A DNA stretch of 64,000 nucleotides. It comes from Citrobacter amalonaticus (lineage in GTDB: Bacteria; Pseudomonadota; Gammaproteobacteria; Enterobacterales; Enterobacteriaceae). The translations under genes and the position numbers were made by a program. Under the pieces are notes generated by a model. It did not search any database, was not told the DNA's origin, and saw only the letters and a program-made list of their open reading frames with translations. Location of the stretch: contig NZ_AP024585.1 in assembly GCF_018323885.1 (NCBI RefSeq), positions 4,030,001 through 4,094,000 on the forward strand, read 5' to 3'. This document shows, piece after piece, positions 54,010 through 64,000 of this stretch. Position 1 is the stretch's first letter. The number at the start of each line of letters is the position of its first letter.

Positions 54010-54021
54010 CCTGCGCGCTAC

Positions 54022-54366
54022 TCAGTACTGGTCTCTGTCTAACCAGTTACCGCTTTCGATCAGTGTTAATCCCTCCACCGGGCGCTGGTACACGTACATC
54101 CATGCACTGCCATACGGCGTCTGGATCAACTGGCGCGCGTATTCACCGCCGCGGGTGCGCAGCGCATCCAGTTCGGCCAGAGTGGCGTTATCAATACGAT
54201 AAACCTCACCGTGTACCGTTCCGTTCCCCGGAACTGCGCCTGGATAGTGGCCCAGGCTATACAACTGGTAGTTATCGATACTGTAATCGCCCAGCAACTG
54301 GGCGTTGGTCATCCAGTGGCTGTTGCCTTGTTTGGTTCGTAAACTGCCGTAGACAAATATTCGCAT
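54022..54366 (-). CDS. ytfP: Gamma-glutamylcyclotransferase-fold protein YtfP
   Basis: The 114-residue protein has the GGCT fold, with the substrate loop FVYGSLRTKQGN at residues 4-15 and the glutamate in TLAELDALRTRGGEY (about residue 63), which acts as acid/base in the family. The precise substrate of YtfP is not settled. The gene follows tamB by two bases and probably forms the third gene of the tamA-tamB-ytfP transcript. Sequence agrees with E. coli YtfP. Confidence 0.92.
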   Translation of the reverse strand: MRIFVYGSLRTKQGNSHWMTNAQLLGDYSIDNYQLYSLGHYPGAVPGNGTVHGEVYRIDNATLAELDALRTRGGEYARQLIQTPYGSAWMYVYQRPVEGLTLIESGNWLDRDQY

Positions 54367-54368
54367 TG

Positions 54369-57300
54369 CTAAAACTCAAACTGATAGAGCAAATCCAGTG
54401 CCTGATCTACGCCAGACACGGCTTCCAGATATAGCTTAGGCATCAGGCGATAACGTAACGTGAGTGTCGCCAGTGAGTCAAATATACCCACACCATATTT
54501 CACCTGCAGACCTGGCAGTACGTATCCGCTGACGACCACCTGGGAGGAGTCGCCCACCCCCTGAGTATCCAGTGCCAGATTGCTTACGCCAAATGTCTCC
54601 CCGATTTTACCCACAACCTGACCACTTTGTGCAACCCCCAGGCCAATAAGCATGGAGGTCATCGCCGCACTGTCGCTCTGATCGCTGCTCAGACCCTGGC
54701 CGCGCAACAGATAAGAGAGCGCTTCCTGCTGCGACATTGCCGGGTCAGAGAAGATCTCAGCCTTCGGTTCATCTGCCGTTCCGGTGACGCGAACACCCGC
54801 GATCACGTCATCTTCGGTGGCTTCCGGGTTACGAATAGCTTCGATATTCAGCAACGGTTGGTCCGGCGGTCCAGAGAACAACAGTTCGCCTTTCCGCACA
54901 ATCAGATCCTGACCGTAGGCGTGGAAACGGCCTTCCGGAATGTTGATCTGCCCGTTCAGCCCCAGCCCTTGCTTATCCTGCACCACGTTCAGATCGCCTG
55001 TCAGACGAGCTTTCAGACCAAACGCATTCATCCGCACGTTGTTACCCACATGCACAATCAGATTGCTGTTGATCGGGATCCCGGCGCTCTGCGGCTTCTC
55101 AGGTTGCAGGTCGTTATTGAGCATCACTTCATCGCTGGAGACGCCCACCGCGCTCTCTGGCAAGTCATGAACCACAATACGCGCCCACGGCACGTCCACC
55201 CTGCCATCGAGAGTGAACAGACTCGGCGTCGCTTCAAACACGACATCCGGAGAAACATCCAGTCGCACCATCGGCGGTACGGTGATACGTACCCTGCTGC
55301 CTTTCGCCGCCACACGCGCACGCCAGTTGTCGATCTGACTCCAGTCCGCGTCGCCGCTTAAGTTGATCTGCCCCTGCTGGGTTCGTATCACCCCGGCAAG
55401 CGTCGAGCGGGTACCGTTGAAATTCATCGCCAGTTGGCTCGGCTGCATATCAAACGGCATAAAGTTGCCGTCGATATCCAGCCCGCTTAGTTGCAGTTGC
55501 CCAAACATTTGCGGGCTCTGTACATCGCCGCCCAGACGCAGATTGGCGCTCAGCATCCCCGCCGCCTTTTCGCCGCGCGCGAAGATCGGGTTGACCATCG
55601 CCAGATTCACGTTGCGAATGTTGACGTTGCCGCCCAGGTTACGACGCCCTTGCGGATCGGTCACCTGTACCTGTCCGTCAAGCTGACCATTATTGGTCAG
55701 GCGGATCAGCCAGCCCAGTTCTGCACGATTGTTGCGCAGATCGGCTGTCACGTTCAGGGTATCGAACGCCAGCGGCAGCGGCGCATCGTTCACCGTCTGC
55801 GTCACCTTCACGTTACGCCCGGAGAGCGTAACATTACCCTGAGGCAGCCCTTCTTTGGTGGTGTCCCACGAAACGTCCGCTTTGCCAGTAAATACGCCAC
55901 TGGCCTGCGTCGCCTCCGGCATAAACGGTTTCAGCATCGCCAGATCAAAGCGGTTAAGATTCACTACCGCCCGCCCTTCGGCACCCGCATCGATGGTTTG
56001 CGGCACGCACAGTTCAGCATTCGGATTTGCCCAGCAGTGCGGCCCGATACTGATTTTCTGCTCTTTGTTACGATAGTCCAGCGCGATGGCGCGAGTCAGG
56101 GTCAATGGCCCGACCGGCGTCTGGAAGCGGGTATTGCTCAGCGAGCCTTTCCAGCGCTCTTCTTTACGATCAAAACTCCCCGCCAGATCGAGCTGGCCGG
56201 AGACCGGCTCGCCCTGAACACGTAATTGCAACTCGTGCTGCTTCTCGCTGCCTTTGGCGTTCAGGGTCACAAGGTTGATGTTCACGTCGGGCTGCGAAAT
56301 ACGTTCAACCCGTACACTGAGGTTACCGGCAATCTGATCCGTCGATTTGATATCGCCTTCCACGCGCACCTGCGCCACGGACAGTTCCTGCCAGCGCAGC
56401 CCGCGGGCGGTGATATCCGCCAGCAGTTGCGGAGCGTCGACGGTACCACGCACCTTGACCAACCCTTTTGCCGTCCCGCCGAGTCCCGGCAGCGCGTTAT
56501 CCAGTCCCGGCGCGTCGATGGTCGCATCCAGATTGAGATCTTTTACGCCCAGCTCGCCTTTCACATCGGCGCTGTTTGGTCCCAGTTCCAAATGCAGGCC
56601 CGGAATGGTCCACTGCAAATAGCTGTTGCCTTTCAGCGATCCGTTGACGTTAACCTTGTTCTGCTTAACGTTCCCGGTCAGTTTCAGCTCCGGCACGTCC
56701 ATCTGCCAGGTGCCGCCATACAGGCTGCCCCGGGTTTTGATCAGGCCATTGAGCTTCGACGGCCAGTCCGGGATCTCTTTCGCGGTGTTGATGCCGTCCA
56801 GCGTCAACTCGCCTCGCCAGCTGATCGCCTGTTGCCAGTCCACCAGCGCTTTCAGCTCGGTTTTCCCTTCCAGCGCCGCCACGCTGAGTTTATCGAGATT
56901 AATTTGCTGTTCGTTGCCTTTCGCATCAAGGGTAATGGTCGCCGGCGGGATATCCTGCCCTTTCACCGCCGTACGCATCGACAGCGTGTAGTCCGTCATC
57001 TTGCCGGTGAGCTTGAGCTTGATATCGTCGGCCTGGAACTGTTTGTCGCCGGTAAAGGGCCAGTAAATCTGCTTACTGACCACCTCCAGATTCAGCGGTA
57101 GCCCGGCTTCCGCCAGACGCGTCTGGGCACGCAGAACCATGTCCACCGGCCCGGAAAGGTTCACACCCACTTCCAGTTGTTCACGCAGCGCCCCACCCAC
57201 CTTCAGCTTCACCTTCTCGCCTTTCAGCGGATCGACGTTCAGCGTGCTGTTCAGGGTGATGTCTACCGGCCAGTTATTGGTCAACTGGGCCGTACCGCTG

Positions 57301-58148
57301 GCATTCACCGTACCCTGACTGGAGTCGATATCGAGCGCATCGAGCTTCATGTTGCCGTCGATGCTGCTTACTTTCAGCAGCAGGTTATACACCGTCAGGT
57401 CAGTATCGCCGGTGATACGCAGTTGTTCGCCTTTAAACGCTTCAATATTGAGATTGAGCGGCAGATGAACGTCCGTCATCTCCGGCAGAACCGGCTGCGA
57501 AAACAGATCTTTCAGCGTTTCACCAAGCGGTTTTTCATCCGGCTGCGGGTTCTGGATCTTCGGCTCGACCACCTCTTCCTGAGCAACCTCCGCCACTTTC
57601 GGCAGCGCGATCAGCAATCCCTGTAACGACGTGGGTTTCAGGGTCAGATCCTTCTCTTGCCAGTGCAAGCCGGAGGTAAAATCCATCACCGACACGATGG
57701 TGTCATCGATTTTAATATTGACGTTATTGAGCGCCACGCGAGAAAGCGTGATCGGATACGGCGTGGAGAGATTCAGTGGCCCGCTATCCTCTTCTTCCTC
57801 TACCTGCTCAGAAGGCGGCATTTTTTTACTGTCGATCGCCACATTAATGTCTTTGAGCGACAGATCGTTCACGCACAGGCTGCTGTTCCACAGGCAATTC
57901 AGCCCGACCGCCAGACGCACTTCCCCGGCGTTAACCGCTACACCAGGCTGGTCAAAGCGGATATTTTTCAGCGACAAATCATGCCAGCCGCCGGTGACCT
58001 GACCAATTTCCAGCCCCGGTACCCAGCGATTCGCCGCATTGAAGATCAAATGCAGGCCGGTTGCTGTTCCGACCAGAAACGCCACCGCTCCCAGCAACAG
58101 CAGGATAAAAATCAGGATGCCGAGGCTTATCTTCTTCCATAAACTCAT
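54369..58148 (-). CDS. tamB: Translocation and assembly module subunit TamB
   Basis: TamB spans the periplasm from an inner-membrane anchor to TamA and moves outer-membrane components; it belongs to the AsmA/Vps13-like lipid-transfer bridge proteins. The 1259-residue protein has an N-terminal anchor (about residues 8-30), an enormous beta-rich repeated region and the C-terminal DUF490 domain (about 920-1259), ending in LYQFEF. Length and sequence match E. coli TamB. Its ATG overlaps the tamA stop by four bases, so the two are translationally coupled. Confidence 0.96.
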   Translation of the reverse strand: MSLWKKISLGILIFILLLLGAVAFLVGTATGLHLIFNAANRWVPGLEIGQVTGGWHDLSLKNIRFDQPGVAVNAGEVRLAVGLNCLWNSSLCVNDLSLKDINVAIDSKKMPPSEQVEEEEDSGPLNLSTPYPITLSRVALNNVNIKIDDTIVSVMDFTSGLHWQEKDLTLKPTSLQGLLIALPKVAEVAQEEVVEPKIQNPQPDEKPLGETLKDLFSQPVLPEMTDVHLPLNLNIEAFKGEQLRITGDTDLTVYNLLLKVSSIDGNMKLDALDIDSSQGTVNASGTAQLTNNWPVDITLNSTLNVDPLKGEKVKLKVGGALREQLEVGVNLSGPVDMVLRAQTRLAEAGLPLNLEVVSKQIYWPFTGDKQFQADDIKLKLTGKMTDYTLSMRTAVKGQDIPPATITLDAKGNEQQINLDKLSVAALEGKTELKALVDWQQAISWRGELTLDGINTAKEIPDWPSKLNGLIKTRGSLYGGTWQMDVPELKLTGNVKQNKVNVNGSLKGNSYLQWTIPGLHLELGPNSADVKGELGVKDLNLDATIDAPGLDNALPGLGGTAKGLVKVRGTVDAPQLLADITARGLRWQELSVAQVRVEGDIKSTDQIAGNLSVRVERISQPDVNINLVTLNAKGSEKQHELQLRVQGEPVSGQLDLAGSFDRKEERWKGSLSNTRFQTPVGPLTLTRAIALDYRNKEQKISIGPHCWANPNAELCVPQTIDAGAEGRAVVNLNRFDLAMLKPFMPEATQASGVFTGKADVSWDTTKEGLPQGNVTLSGRNVKVTQTVNDAPLPLAFDTLNVTADLRNNRAELGWLIRLTNNGQLDGQVQVTDPQGRRNLGGNVNIRNVNLAMVNPIFARGEKAAGMLSANLRLGGDVQSPQMFGQLQLSGLDIDGNFMPFDMQPSQLAMNFNGTRSTLAGVIRTQQGQINLSGDADWSQIDNWRARVAAKGSRVRITVPPMVRLDVSPDVVFEATPSLFTLDGRVDVPWARIVVHDLPESAVGVSSDEVMLNNDLQPEKPQSAGIPINSNLIVHVGNNVRMNAFGLKARLTGDLNVVQDKQGLGLNGQINIPEGRFHAYGQDLIVRKGELLFSGPPDQPLLNIEAIRNPEATEDDVIAGVRVTGTADEPKAEIFSDPAMSQQEALSYLLRGQGLSSDQSDSAAMTSMLIGLGVAQSGQVVGKIGETFGVSNLALDTQGVGDSSQVVVSGYVLPGLQVKYGVGIFDSLATLTLRYRLMPKLYLEAVSGVDQALDLLYQFEF

Positions 58149-59878
58149 AATTCAGGCCCCAGACCGATGTAAAACTGTAAACCGTGTTCCTCTTTGTCGC
58201 CGACCGGCACGGCAAAATCGAGCTTGATCGGCCCGACCGGAGACTGCCAGCGTACCCCCACCCCGGCGCCGGTTTTGAAATCGCTTTTGCGGATATCACT
58301 GACCGCTTCACCGCTATCGACAAACATCGCCCCCCACCATTTACCGGTCACGTTGTACTGGTATTCCAGCGATCCGGTCACCAGCTTCGAGGCCCCTTTC
58401 AGGTCACCATTGCTGTACTCTGGTGAGATGGATTTATATTTGTAGCCACGAATACTGCGGTCGCCCCCGGCGAAGAAACGCAGATCCGGCGGCACTTTGT
58501 CGAAATCACCGGTTTCGATCCAGCCAAGATTGCCGCGCATCACGAAGCGATGACGATCGTACAGGGAACGGATCCAGACGTTTTGCGCCTGAAAGACCGA
58601 GAAGTCGACATCAGAGCCCCAGGCGGTGTTGGAATAATCAATAGAGTAACGCTGGGAATCGCCCCAGGTGGGCATCAGTCCGCCGCGCGAACGGGTTCGG
58701 CTGATCATCACGCCGGGATAGAGCAGCATGGTAGTGTTCGTCACCTGCCCCTGCGTAAAGTGGTCGAGACTCCAGCGCAGGTTAATGGCGCGCTGCCAGC
58801 CGCTGGAAAGGTCCCAGTAGCGGGAAACCGCAAGCGTGGTGGAGTCCTGTTCGGTATCGTTGAGATCGGTACGCTTAAAGCCGCCTTGTACCAGATAGTA
58901 CTGCTCCAGCGGGTTCTTCAGCAGCGGCATTTTGTAGCTGAAATCCAGTTGCTGTTCAGGCGATGAGATACTGGCGCTGGTCGTCAGGCTGTGACCGTAG
59001 GAGTTCATCCACGGTTTTTTCCACGTGGTCTTCACGCGCGGCCCCACGTCGGTGGAATACCCCACCCCGGTCTCAATGGTGTTTTCCGTTCGCGGTGAAA
59101 CCACACCCTTCAGCGGCAGTACTTTGGTTTTTCGCGCTTTGTCGAATTCGGGCGCCACAACCACGGAATTAAACCAGCCAGTCGCCGAGAGTCGACGGTT
59201 CAGCTCGCCGAGATCTTTTGACTCGTATGCATCCCCTTCTTTAAAGGGCACCAGATTTTGCAGATACTCCTCGCGGATCTGCGAACCTTCAAAGGAGACG
59301 TGACCAAAGCGATAACGTTCACCACTGTCGTAATCGATATCCCAGAACGCCTGATGGCGATCAAGCGCAATACCCAACTGGCTCTTATTAAATTCGCTGT
59401 CGAAATACCCTTTACGTAGCGCCACGCTGGTGAGGGATTTTTTAAAGGCGTCATAATCCCCATGATCGAGCACCGTACCGATTGCCGGACGCGTTTTCAG
59501 CAGATCCAGGTAATCTCTGTCGGTACGCGCGCCGCCGCGTAAAATGACTTCTGTTCCGCCAATGCGCACCGGTTCACCGGGTGTCACTTTGGCTACCAGC
59601 ACCTGACGCCCTTTCGCCGGAGGCGGACGCAGATCGAAATCGATGGTCGGTTCATAATAACCGAGCGCCTTCAACCCTTCGCGGATAGCGTCATCCACGC
59701 GCGCGCGAAAACGCCGATCCGGCGTGACTTCATCACTCTGGATAGTTGAGAGTTGTGCCCGGACGTTTTTCTCCAGTTCTCCTGATAGCCCTTCGACCTG
59801 TAGACGGACGTTCGCGGCAAAAGCAGAACTACTCAAACACAGCAGGCTCACCCAACATAACTGACGGATATGTGGCAC
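58145..59878 (-). CDS. tamA: Translocation and assembly module outer-membrane protein TamA
   Basis: TamA is an Omp85-family barrel that works with TamB to insert autotransporters and other outer-membrane proteins. The 577-residue precursor has a signal peptide (cleaved near SSAFA, residue 21), three POTRA domains (about 22-265) and a 16-strand barrel. The barrel has the conserved [19 protein letters not shown] strand close to the C-terminus and the RGYKYKSI lid segment. It is first in the tamAB-ytfP operon and diverges from msrA. Confidence 0.96.
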   Translation of the reverse strand: MPHIRQLCWVSLLCLSSSAFAANVRLQVEGLSGELEKNVRAQLSTIQSDEVTPDRRFRARVDDAIREGLKALGYYEPTIDFDLRPPPAKGRQVLVAKVTPGEPVRIGGTEVILRGGARTDRDYLDLLKTRPAIGTVLDHGDYDAFKKSLTSVALRKGYFDSEFNKSQLGIALDRHQAFWDIDYDSGERYRFGHVSFEGSQIREEYLQNLVPFKEGDAYESKDLGELNRRLSATGWFNSVVVAPEFDKARKTKVLPLKGVVSPRTENTIETGVGYSTDVGPRVKTTWKKPWMNSYGHSLTTSASISSPEQQLDFSYKMPLLKNPLEQYYLVQGGFKRTDLNDTEQDSTTLAVSRYWDLSSGWQRAINLRWSLDHFTQGQVTNTTMLLYPGVMISRTRSRGGLMPTWGDSQRYSIDYSNTAWGSDVDFSVFQAQNVWIRSLYDRHRFVMRGNLGWIETGDFDKVPPDLRFFAGGDRSIRGYKYKSISPEYSNGDLKGASKLVTGSLEYQYNVTGKWWGAMFVDSGEAVSDIRKSDFKTGAGVGVRWQSPVGPIKLDFAVPVGDKEEHGLQFYIGLGPEL

Positions 59879-60092
59879 TTTTTCTCCTGAAATCCCTTAT
59901 TTCCACCCCTGGAAAAAAATCATAACGCCGCTCCACGGCTTAACAAAAACCCAACAATTGGGGTTGAAAAACAGACGACACCCCAAATATTTCTTATGTT
60001 TACTGTAGACGTATTCGTAACGGTTATTGTGTGCAAATACGCGTCTTGTTACAACCTTAACCCCAATTACTGATTTTCGGGAGAACGGCACC

Positions 60093-60734
60093 ATGAGTTT
60101 ATTTGATAAAAAGCATCTGATTTCACCGTCAGATGCCCTCCCTGGGCGCAATACCCCGATGCCCGTGGCGACGCTGCATGCCGTCAACAAACACTCGATG
60201 ACAAATGTCCCCGAAGGGATGGAAATCGCCATTTTCGCCATGGGCTGTTTCTGGGGCGTAGAGCGGTTGTTCTGGCAACTGCCTGGCGTTTACAGCACCG
60301 CGGCAGGATACACCGGTGGCTATACGCCCAACCCCACCTACCGGGAAGTCTGCTCCGGTGAAACGGGCCACGCCGAAGCGGTGCGCGTGGTGTACGATCC
60401 GGCGGTCATCAGTTATGAGCAATTGCTGCAGGTGTTCTGGGAAAACCACGATCCGGCACAGGGCATGCAGCAGGGCAATGACCACGGCACTCAGTATCGT
60501 TCGGCTATCTATCCGCTGACGCCGGAACAGGACAGCGCCGCGCGCGCAAGCCTGGAGCGTTTCCAGGCAGCCATGCGCGCAGCGGGCGACGACCGTCCTA
60601 TCACCACCGAAATCAGCAACGCGACACCGTTCTATTACGCTGAGGAAGACCATCAGCAGTATCTGCACAAAAACCCGTACGGCTACTGCGGTATCGGCGG
60701 GATTGGCGTCTGTTTACCGCCTGGAACAAAATAG
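60093..60734 (+). CDS. msrA: Peptide methionine-S-oxide reductase MsrA
   Basis: MsrA reduces methionine-S-sulfoxide in proteins and free methionine, using thioredoxin. The 213-residue protein has the catalytic cysteine in AMGCFWGVE (Cys about 52) and resolving cysteines near the C-terminus in [11 protein letters not shown], typical of the long E. coli-type form. The start at 60093 (MSLFDKKHL) follows CGGGAGAA; the frame opens 22 codons earlier without conservation. It diverges from tamA and ends at a hairpin at 60743-60768. Confidence 0.95.
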   Translation: MSLFDKKHLISPSDALPGRNTPMPVATLHAVNKHSMTNVPEGMEIAIFAMGCFWGVERLFWQLPGVYSTAAGYTGGYTPNPTYREVCSGETGHAEAVRVVYDPAVISYEQLLQVFWENHDPAQGMQQGNDHGTQYRSAIYPLTPEQDSAARASLERFQAAMRAAGDDRPITTEISNATPFYYAEEDHQQYLHKNPYGYCGIGGIGVCLPPGTK

Positions 60735-60742
60735 AGATTATC

Positions 60743-60768
60743 AGGGTCCTGAGGGACCCTTTCTTTTT
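60743..60768 (+). terminator. Terminator of msrA
   Basis: AGGGTCC tgag GGACCCT is a perfect 7-bp stem followed by TTCTTTTT, eight bases past the stop codon. Confidence 0.88.
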
Positions 60769-61319
60769 CATCAGCCCCGTAAGCGATAATTAATGGCATT
60801 CTCTCCATGAGCCATCGCCAGCCGCGTTTCAGATAAACAAATAGACAAAACTAATAGTTAATAACTATTTTCAATACTCTACATACCATTTGAACCAACA
60901 GATTGTTCACTTCCCCTACAAAGCAATAACTAAAAAATAACTATATATTTATTAGCTATTGCAATTAATCATTCGTTGCCATCATGCCTCGTGCACCAGG
61001 CCCGATTACCCCTTGAACGTCTGTATGATGGGCTCATCCAACATCGTAGATAACAAATATAAAATTTTAACACCTCGCTGCAAAATTGTAATAATCAAGT
61101 AAACCAACCATATAGCAATAATAATTTCATCCAAAATTAGATTATAATCTCCTTGAATGGTTTACATAGAATGTCATAATTTAATTTTCAAACAGAAACA
61201 CTTAATTACAAAACTTCAAGTGAGCATGGGATTTTTCCATATTGCCACCCATAGATACACCTTATGGAAATAACATACGATCACGATATCACTTATATAT
61301 TATTCTATGGAGCCAGGCT
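60769..61319. other. AT-rich intergenic region before the fimbrial genes
   Basis: These 551 bases hold no supported gene. They are strikingly AT-rich compared with the core genes to the left. A possible promoter for the fimbrial unit is TTGAAT (61153-61158) and CATAAT (61175-61180) with 16 bases between. I found no inverted repeats flanking an invertible segment and no recombinase gene within the window. Confidence 0.5.
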
Positions 61320-61880
61320 ATGAATAGAAAATTAAAATTAATATCAGCAATGGTATTATCATCAGTTGCCATCGGTAATGCGCATGCTGCGTTGACGGAT
61401 GATCAGGGAACTGTACATTTCCAGGGGAAAATTATTAATCCGCCCTGTGAAGTATCAACAGATTCAAAGACGGTAAACGTGACTTTCACGCCTATGGTCG
61501 CAACTACCTTTGCCGCTATCGGCTCTGAAAATCCGCAAACCCAGGACGTAGTGATTAATCTGAAATCCTGTCCAGCCGATACCACCATCAACCTGACGTT
61601 CTCTGGTGCGACTGCCACGACCAGCGATCAGCTGAAAGCAATGACAGGTTCGGATGCCACGGGTGTCGGTATTGTCATGTATGGAACTGGCAGTGCAGCC
61701 AGTACAAAAGTTGTTTTTGACAACAAGCCGGATGCGGCCTTTGCACAAACCACGCCAGCCGGTGAAGCCAGTGACCTGGCGTTTAATTATAAGGCTAAAG
61801 TTGTTGCAACTGTCACGCCAGCGGATATCAAAGGTGGCGATTTCACGGCAGATACAACCTATACCATTTCCTATCCTTAA
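61320..61880 (+). CDS. Fimbrial major subunit (chaperone-usher pilin)
   Basis: The 186-residue protein has a Sec signal (MNRKLKLISAMVLSSVAIGNAHA, cleaved before ALTDDQG). The mature part looks like a type 1 family pilin: two cysteines (in NPPCEVS and KSCPAD) 38 residues apart for the disulfide, an N-terminal donor-strand region (DQGTVHFQGKI) and a C-terminal beta strand ending TYTISYP, with the penultimate tyrosine that the chaperone binds. TGGAGCC precedes the ATG at 61320. It is the first gene of a locus followed by chaperone and usher. The specific fimbrial type is not recognised. Confidence 0.88.
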   Translation: MNRKLKLISAMVLSSVAIGNAHAALTDDQGTVHFQGKIINPPCEVSTDSKTVNVTFTPMVATTFAAIGSENPQTQDVVINLKSCPADTTINLTFSGATATTSDQLKAMTGSDATGVGIVMYGTGSAASTKVVFDNKPDAAFAQTTPAGEASDLAFNYKAKVVATVTPADIKGGDFTADTTYTISYP

Positions 61881-61944
61881 TGATAAAAGCGTAGAGAAGG
61901 CATATTGAATGATATGCCTTTCTGGCTTGCCTTATGATTTGTGA

Positions 61945-62664
61945 ATGATGAAAAAATTAATACGTAATTCCTTTTTGTTAACATCTATATTAACGTGCGC
62001 GCCAGCGATTTCAGGTGTGCAGGTTGGCGCAACCCGTATTGTGTACCCATCCAATAGTGATGAGGTTCAGTTGACTGTTCAAAGTAAAAACACATCAACG
62101 AATCATCTGGTTCAGGCATGGGTAAGTAATATAGACGATCAAGGTGATGCGCCTTTTATTGCTACCCCCCCTCTTATGAAGCTTGGAGCAGGCCAGGAAA
62201 CTATTTTCCATTTTATTTATGCCAAAAAAGGAGCTGAACTTCCTAAAGACAGGGAGTCCGTATTCTGGGCTAATATTAAATTTATCGCCAGCACGCCTGA
62301 AAACATGCGCGATCAGAGTAAATTGCAGATTGCATCCAGAACGCGCATTAAACTTTTTTATCGCCCGACATCTCTTAAGGATAACGAGGCTTTTAGCGCC
62401 TACGAAAAAATTAATTTTTCAAGGCAGGGTAATGCACTGAATATAACCAACCCAACCCCTTTTTATGTGACATTTAACTCTATTACTGTTGATGGCAAAC
62501 CTGTCACTGCCCCAAAAGATACCTTAACAGCCATGACAATGATGGTGGCACCGTATGGGCATATTTCACTGCCAGCAGCATTAAAAGCGAATTCAGTGAT
62601 CAAATGGAACGCTATTAGCGATTACGGCAGCGCCACACCGAGTAAAGAATCTGTATTAAAATAA
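61945..62664 (+). CDS. Periplasmic fimbrial chaperone (PapD/FimC family)
   Basis: The 239-residue precursor has a signal peptide (MMKKLIRNSFLLTSILTC..., cleaved near AISG). The two-domain immunoglobulin-like chaperone follows, starting VQVGATRIVYP. The conserved chaperone features are there: Arg in GATRIVYP (R8-type), the Lys-containing RTRIKLFYRP strand (K112-type) and NPTPFYVTF in domain 2. ATG codons at 61945 and 61948 are both possible starts. It lies 64 bases after the pilin gene and 11 before the usher gene. The signal peptide contains a cysteine, but no lipobox context is seen. Confidence 0.9.
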   Translation: MMKKLIRNSFLLTSILTCAPAISGVQVGATRIVYPSNSDEVQLTVQSKNTSTNHLVQAWVSNIDDQGDAPFIATPPLMKLGAGQETIFHFIYAKKGAELPKDRESVFWANIKFIASTPENMRDQSKLQIASRTRIKLFYRPTSLKDNEAFSAYEKINFSRQGNALNITNPTPFYVTFNSITVDGKPVTAPKDTLTAMTMMVAPYGHISLPAALKANSVIKWNAISDYGSATPSKESVLK

Positions 62665-62675
62665 GGTTGAATAGA

Positions 62676-64000
62676 ATGGCCAGAGGCGATATAAGCAGTC
62701 AAAATCGTTCGGAAAGGTTTGCTTATTCTGCATTAGCCTTAGCGGTAATGCTCTTGAGCACTTATGCCGTTGCGGAAGACCAGTTTAATCTGAACGCCTT
62801 AAGCCATGATACGCCACTCGCCGACAGCAATATCCTGCAAAAGTATATTGCCGATAACGAAATGCTGGAAGGCAGTTTTTTATCAACTATTTATTTTAAT
62901 TCTAATTATGTAGAGAAAAAAGAAATCAACTACAAACTCTCTACAGATAGAAACCGACTTGTTCCTGCTCTCACCAAAGCAGATTTACGTCGTTACGGTG
63001 TCAACGTTGATGTGCTCTCAGGCTTTCAAAAAGTGAAGGACGAAGACACCATTGGGAATATTGGGCAATATATAGACGGTGCCAGTTATACCTATAGCGA
63101 GAAAACGCAGCGTCTGGATATCCGCGTACCACAGATAGCCTTAAATCAGGAAGCGAAAGACGCGGTCTCACCCGAATTATGGGATGATGGCTTACCTGCC
63201 CTCCTGTTAGGCTACTATTATAGTGGATCACAGTTGTACGCCCGAAACAGTAGCGACGGAAATACAAACAGTAATTTTTTAAGTTTAAACTCGGGTGCTA
63301 ATCTTGGCGGATGGCGGCTGCGCAATGTATCGAACTATTCCGGCGAAAAGTGGGACGAGCTTTCAACAACGTTGACGCATGATATTAAAACGTTGCGCAG
63401 CCAATTTTTAGCCGGGGACAGCAGCACACCTTCGGACATTTTTGATAGCATTCAGTTTCGCGGCGTCAGAGTCTATTCTGATTCCACTATGCATCCTTAT
63501 AGCGAGCAAGGATTTGCGCCGCTGATTCGTGGTATCGCGCACAGTGATGCTAAAGTCACCATCAAACAAAATGGCTATAAAATTTACGAAACCTACGTCG
63601 CTCCTGGCACGTTTGAAATTCGGGATATTAATCAGGTTTCATCCGGGAGTGACTTCGACGTTATCGTGACCGAAGTTGACGGCAGCGAACATACTTTTAC
63701 CCAATCGTCTTCCTCCTTACCGGTCATGCTGCGTAGTGGCAGTTATAGTTATAGCGTGGCCTACGGCAAATATCAGAGCAATGATGTTTCCGACGCGCCT
63801 GATTTCGGCCAGGCTCAGCTTATTTATGGTATGCCATGGGGAATGACTGTCTATGGTGGGCTGATTGGTACCGATATATATCAGTCTGCTGCTCTGGGTA
63901 TTGGTATGGATTTGCACGCTGTGGGCTCAATTTCTTTTGATGCCACTCAGGCCAAAAGCCAGCTTAATGATGATCAAAATGAAACCGGTATGTCATACCG
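62676..64000 (+). CDS. Outer-membrane fimbrial usher (5' part, runs off the window)
   Basis: The frame starting at ATG 62676 stays open for about 441 codons to the window end. It has a signal-like hydrophobic segment (about residues 17-30) and the periplasmic N-domain with FNLNALSHDTPLADS and GSFLSTIYFNSNYVEKKEI. The usher barrel region follows, with DSIQFRGVRVYSDSTMHP and IAHSDAKVTIKQNGYKIYETYVAPGTFEIRDI, the highly conserved stretch that starts the plug domain. Full ushers are about 800-870 residues, so roughly half is missing. It is preceded closely by its chaperone. Confidence 0.9.
   Translation, partial: MARGDISSQNRSERFAYSALALAVMLLSTYAVAEDQFNLNALSHDTPLADSNILQKYIADNEMLEGSFLSTIYFNSNYVEKKEINYKLSTDRNRLVPALTKADLRRYGVNVDVLSGFQKVKDEDTIGNIGQYIDGASYTYSEKTQRLDIRVPQIALNQEAKDAVSPELWDDGLPALLLGYYYSGSQLYARNSSDGNTNSNFLSLNSGANLGGWRLRNVSNYSGEKWDELSTTLTHDIKTLRSQFLAGDSSTPSDIFDSIQFRGVRVYSDSTMHPYSEQGFAPLIRGIAHSDAKVTIKQNGYKIYETYVAPGTFEIRDINQVSSGSDFDVIVTEVDGSEHTFTQSSSSLPVMLRSGSYSYSVAYGKYQSNDVSDAPDFGQAQLIYGMPWGMTVYGGLIGTDIYQSAALGIGMDLHAVGSISFDATQAKSQLNDDQNETGMSY

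Noticed and set aside
60769..61319. Possible invertible fimbrial phase switch
   Set aside because: No pair of inverted repeats of useful length around the promoter and no recombinase gene in view.

Overview
The window is chromosomal DNA of an enteric gammaproteobacterium. Gene content and order follow the msrA-argI region of Escherichia coli and Salmonella (yjgN, yjgM, miaE, rraB, argI, yjgK, pyrLBI, ridA, mgtA, treRBC, nrdDG, cybC, pmbA, darP, mpl, fbp, ytfQRT-yjfF, ppa, ytfP, tamBA, msrA). An intact miaE, a complete arginine deiminase cluster with its own ArgR paralogue, an intact cytochrome b562 gene and a DUF4310/4311/4312 sugar-acid operon resemble Salmonella and Citrobacter more than E. 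coli K-12. torYZ, a TRAP transporter and an extra chemoreceptor at these sites make Citrobacter or a close relative the best guess. That species guess is inference from gene content, not from an alignment.

Layout. 1-3.1 kb: partial yjgN, an acetyltransferase, an unrecognised membrane protein, miaE and rraB. 3.1-18.3 kb: a carbamoyl-phosphate neighbourhood with biosynthetic argI, the arginine deiminase operon (arcA, arcC, arcB, a PLP racemase, arcD, then an ArgR paralogue) and pyrLBI plus ridA; the anaerobic torYZ pair and yjgK sit between argI and arcA. 18.3-29 kb: an orphan TRAP transporter, mgtA with its MgtL/Mg2+ leader, and the trehalose genes. 29-32.2 kb: anaerobic ribonucleotide reductase nrdDG with FNR, NrdR and DnaA sites and a REP plus ERIC intercistronic region. 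32.2-39.7 kb: a nine-gene operon on the minus strand, the most interesting part of the window. It encodes a solo PRD protein, an SFCGS protein, DUF4312, DUF4311 and DUF4310 (apparently a transporter of unknown type), a deacetylase-like amidohydrolase, a DgaE-like ammonia lyase, a DgaF-like aldolase and a PRD/EIIB/EIIA regulator. 40-47 kb: a DUF2726 protein, cybC, pmbA, darP, an IS150-group insertion sequence inside a REP palindrome, mpl and fbp. 47.2-53.9 kb: a chemoreceptor with almost no periplasmic domain, the ytfQRT-yjfF galactofuranose ABC transporter and ppa. 53.9-60.8 kb: ytfP, tamB, tamA and msrA. 60.8-64 kb: an AT-rich chaperone-usher fimbrial locus that runs off the end.

Common themes are anaerobic metabolism (torYZ, ADI pathway, nrdDG) and carbon or nitrogen scavenging under CRP-like control. 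Accessory operons have been placed between conserved core genes, and REP/BIME elements fill many of the intergenic gaps. No rRNA, tRNA, CRISPR array, prophage or plasmid origin was seen.
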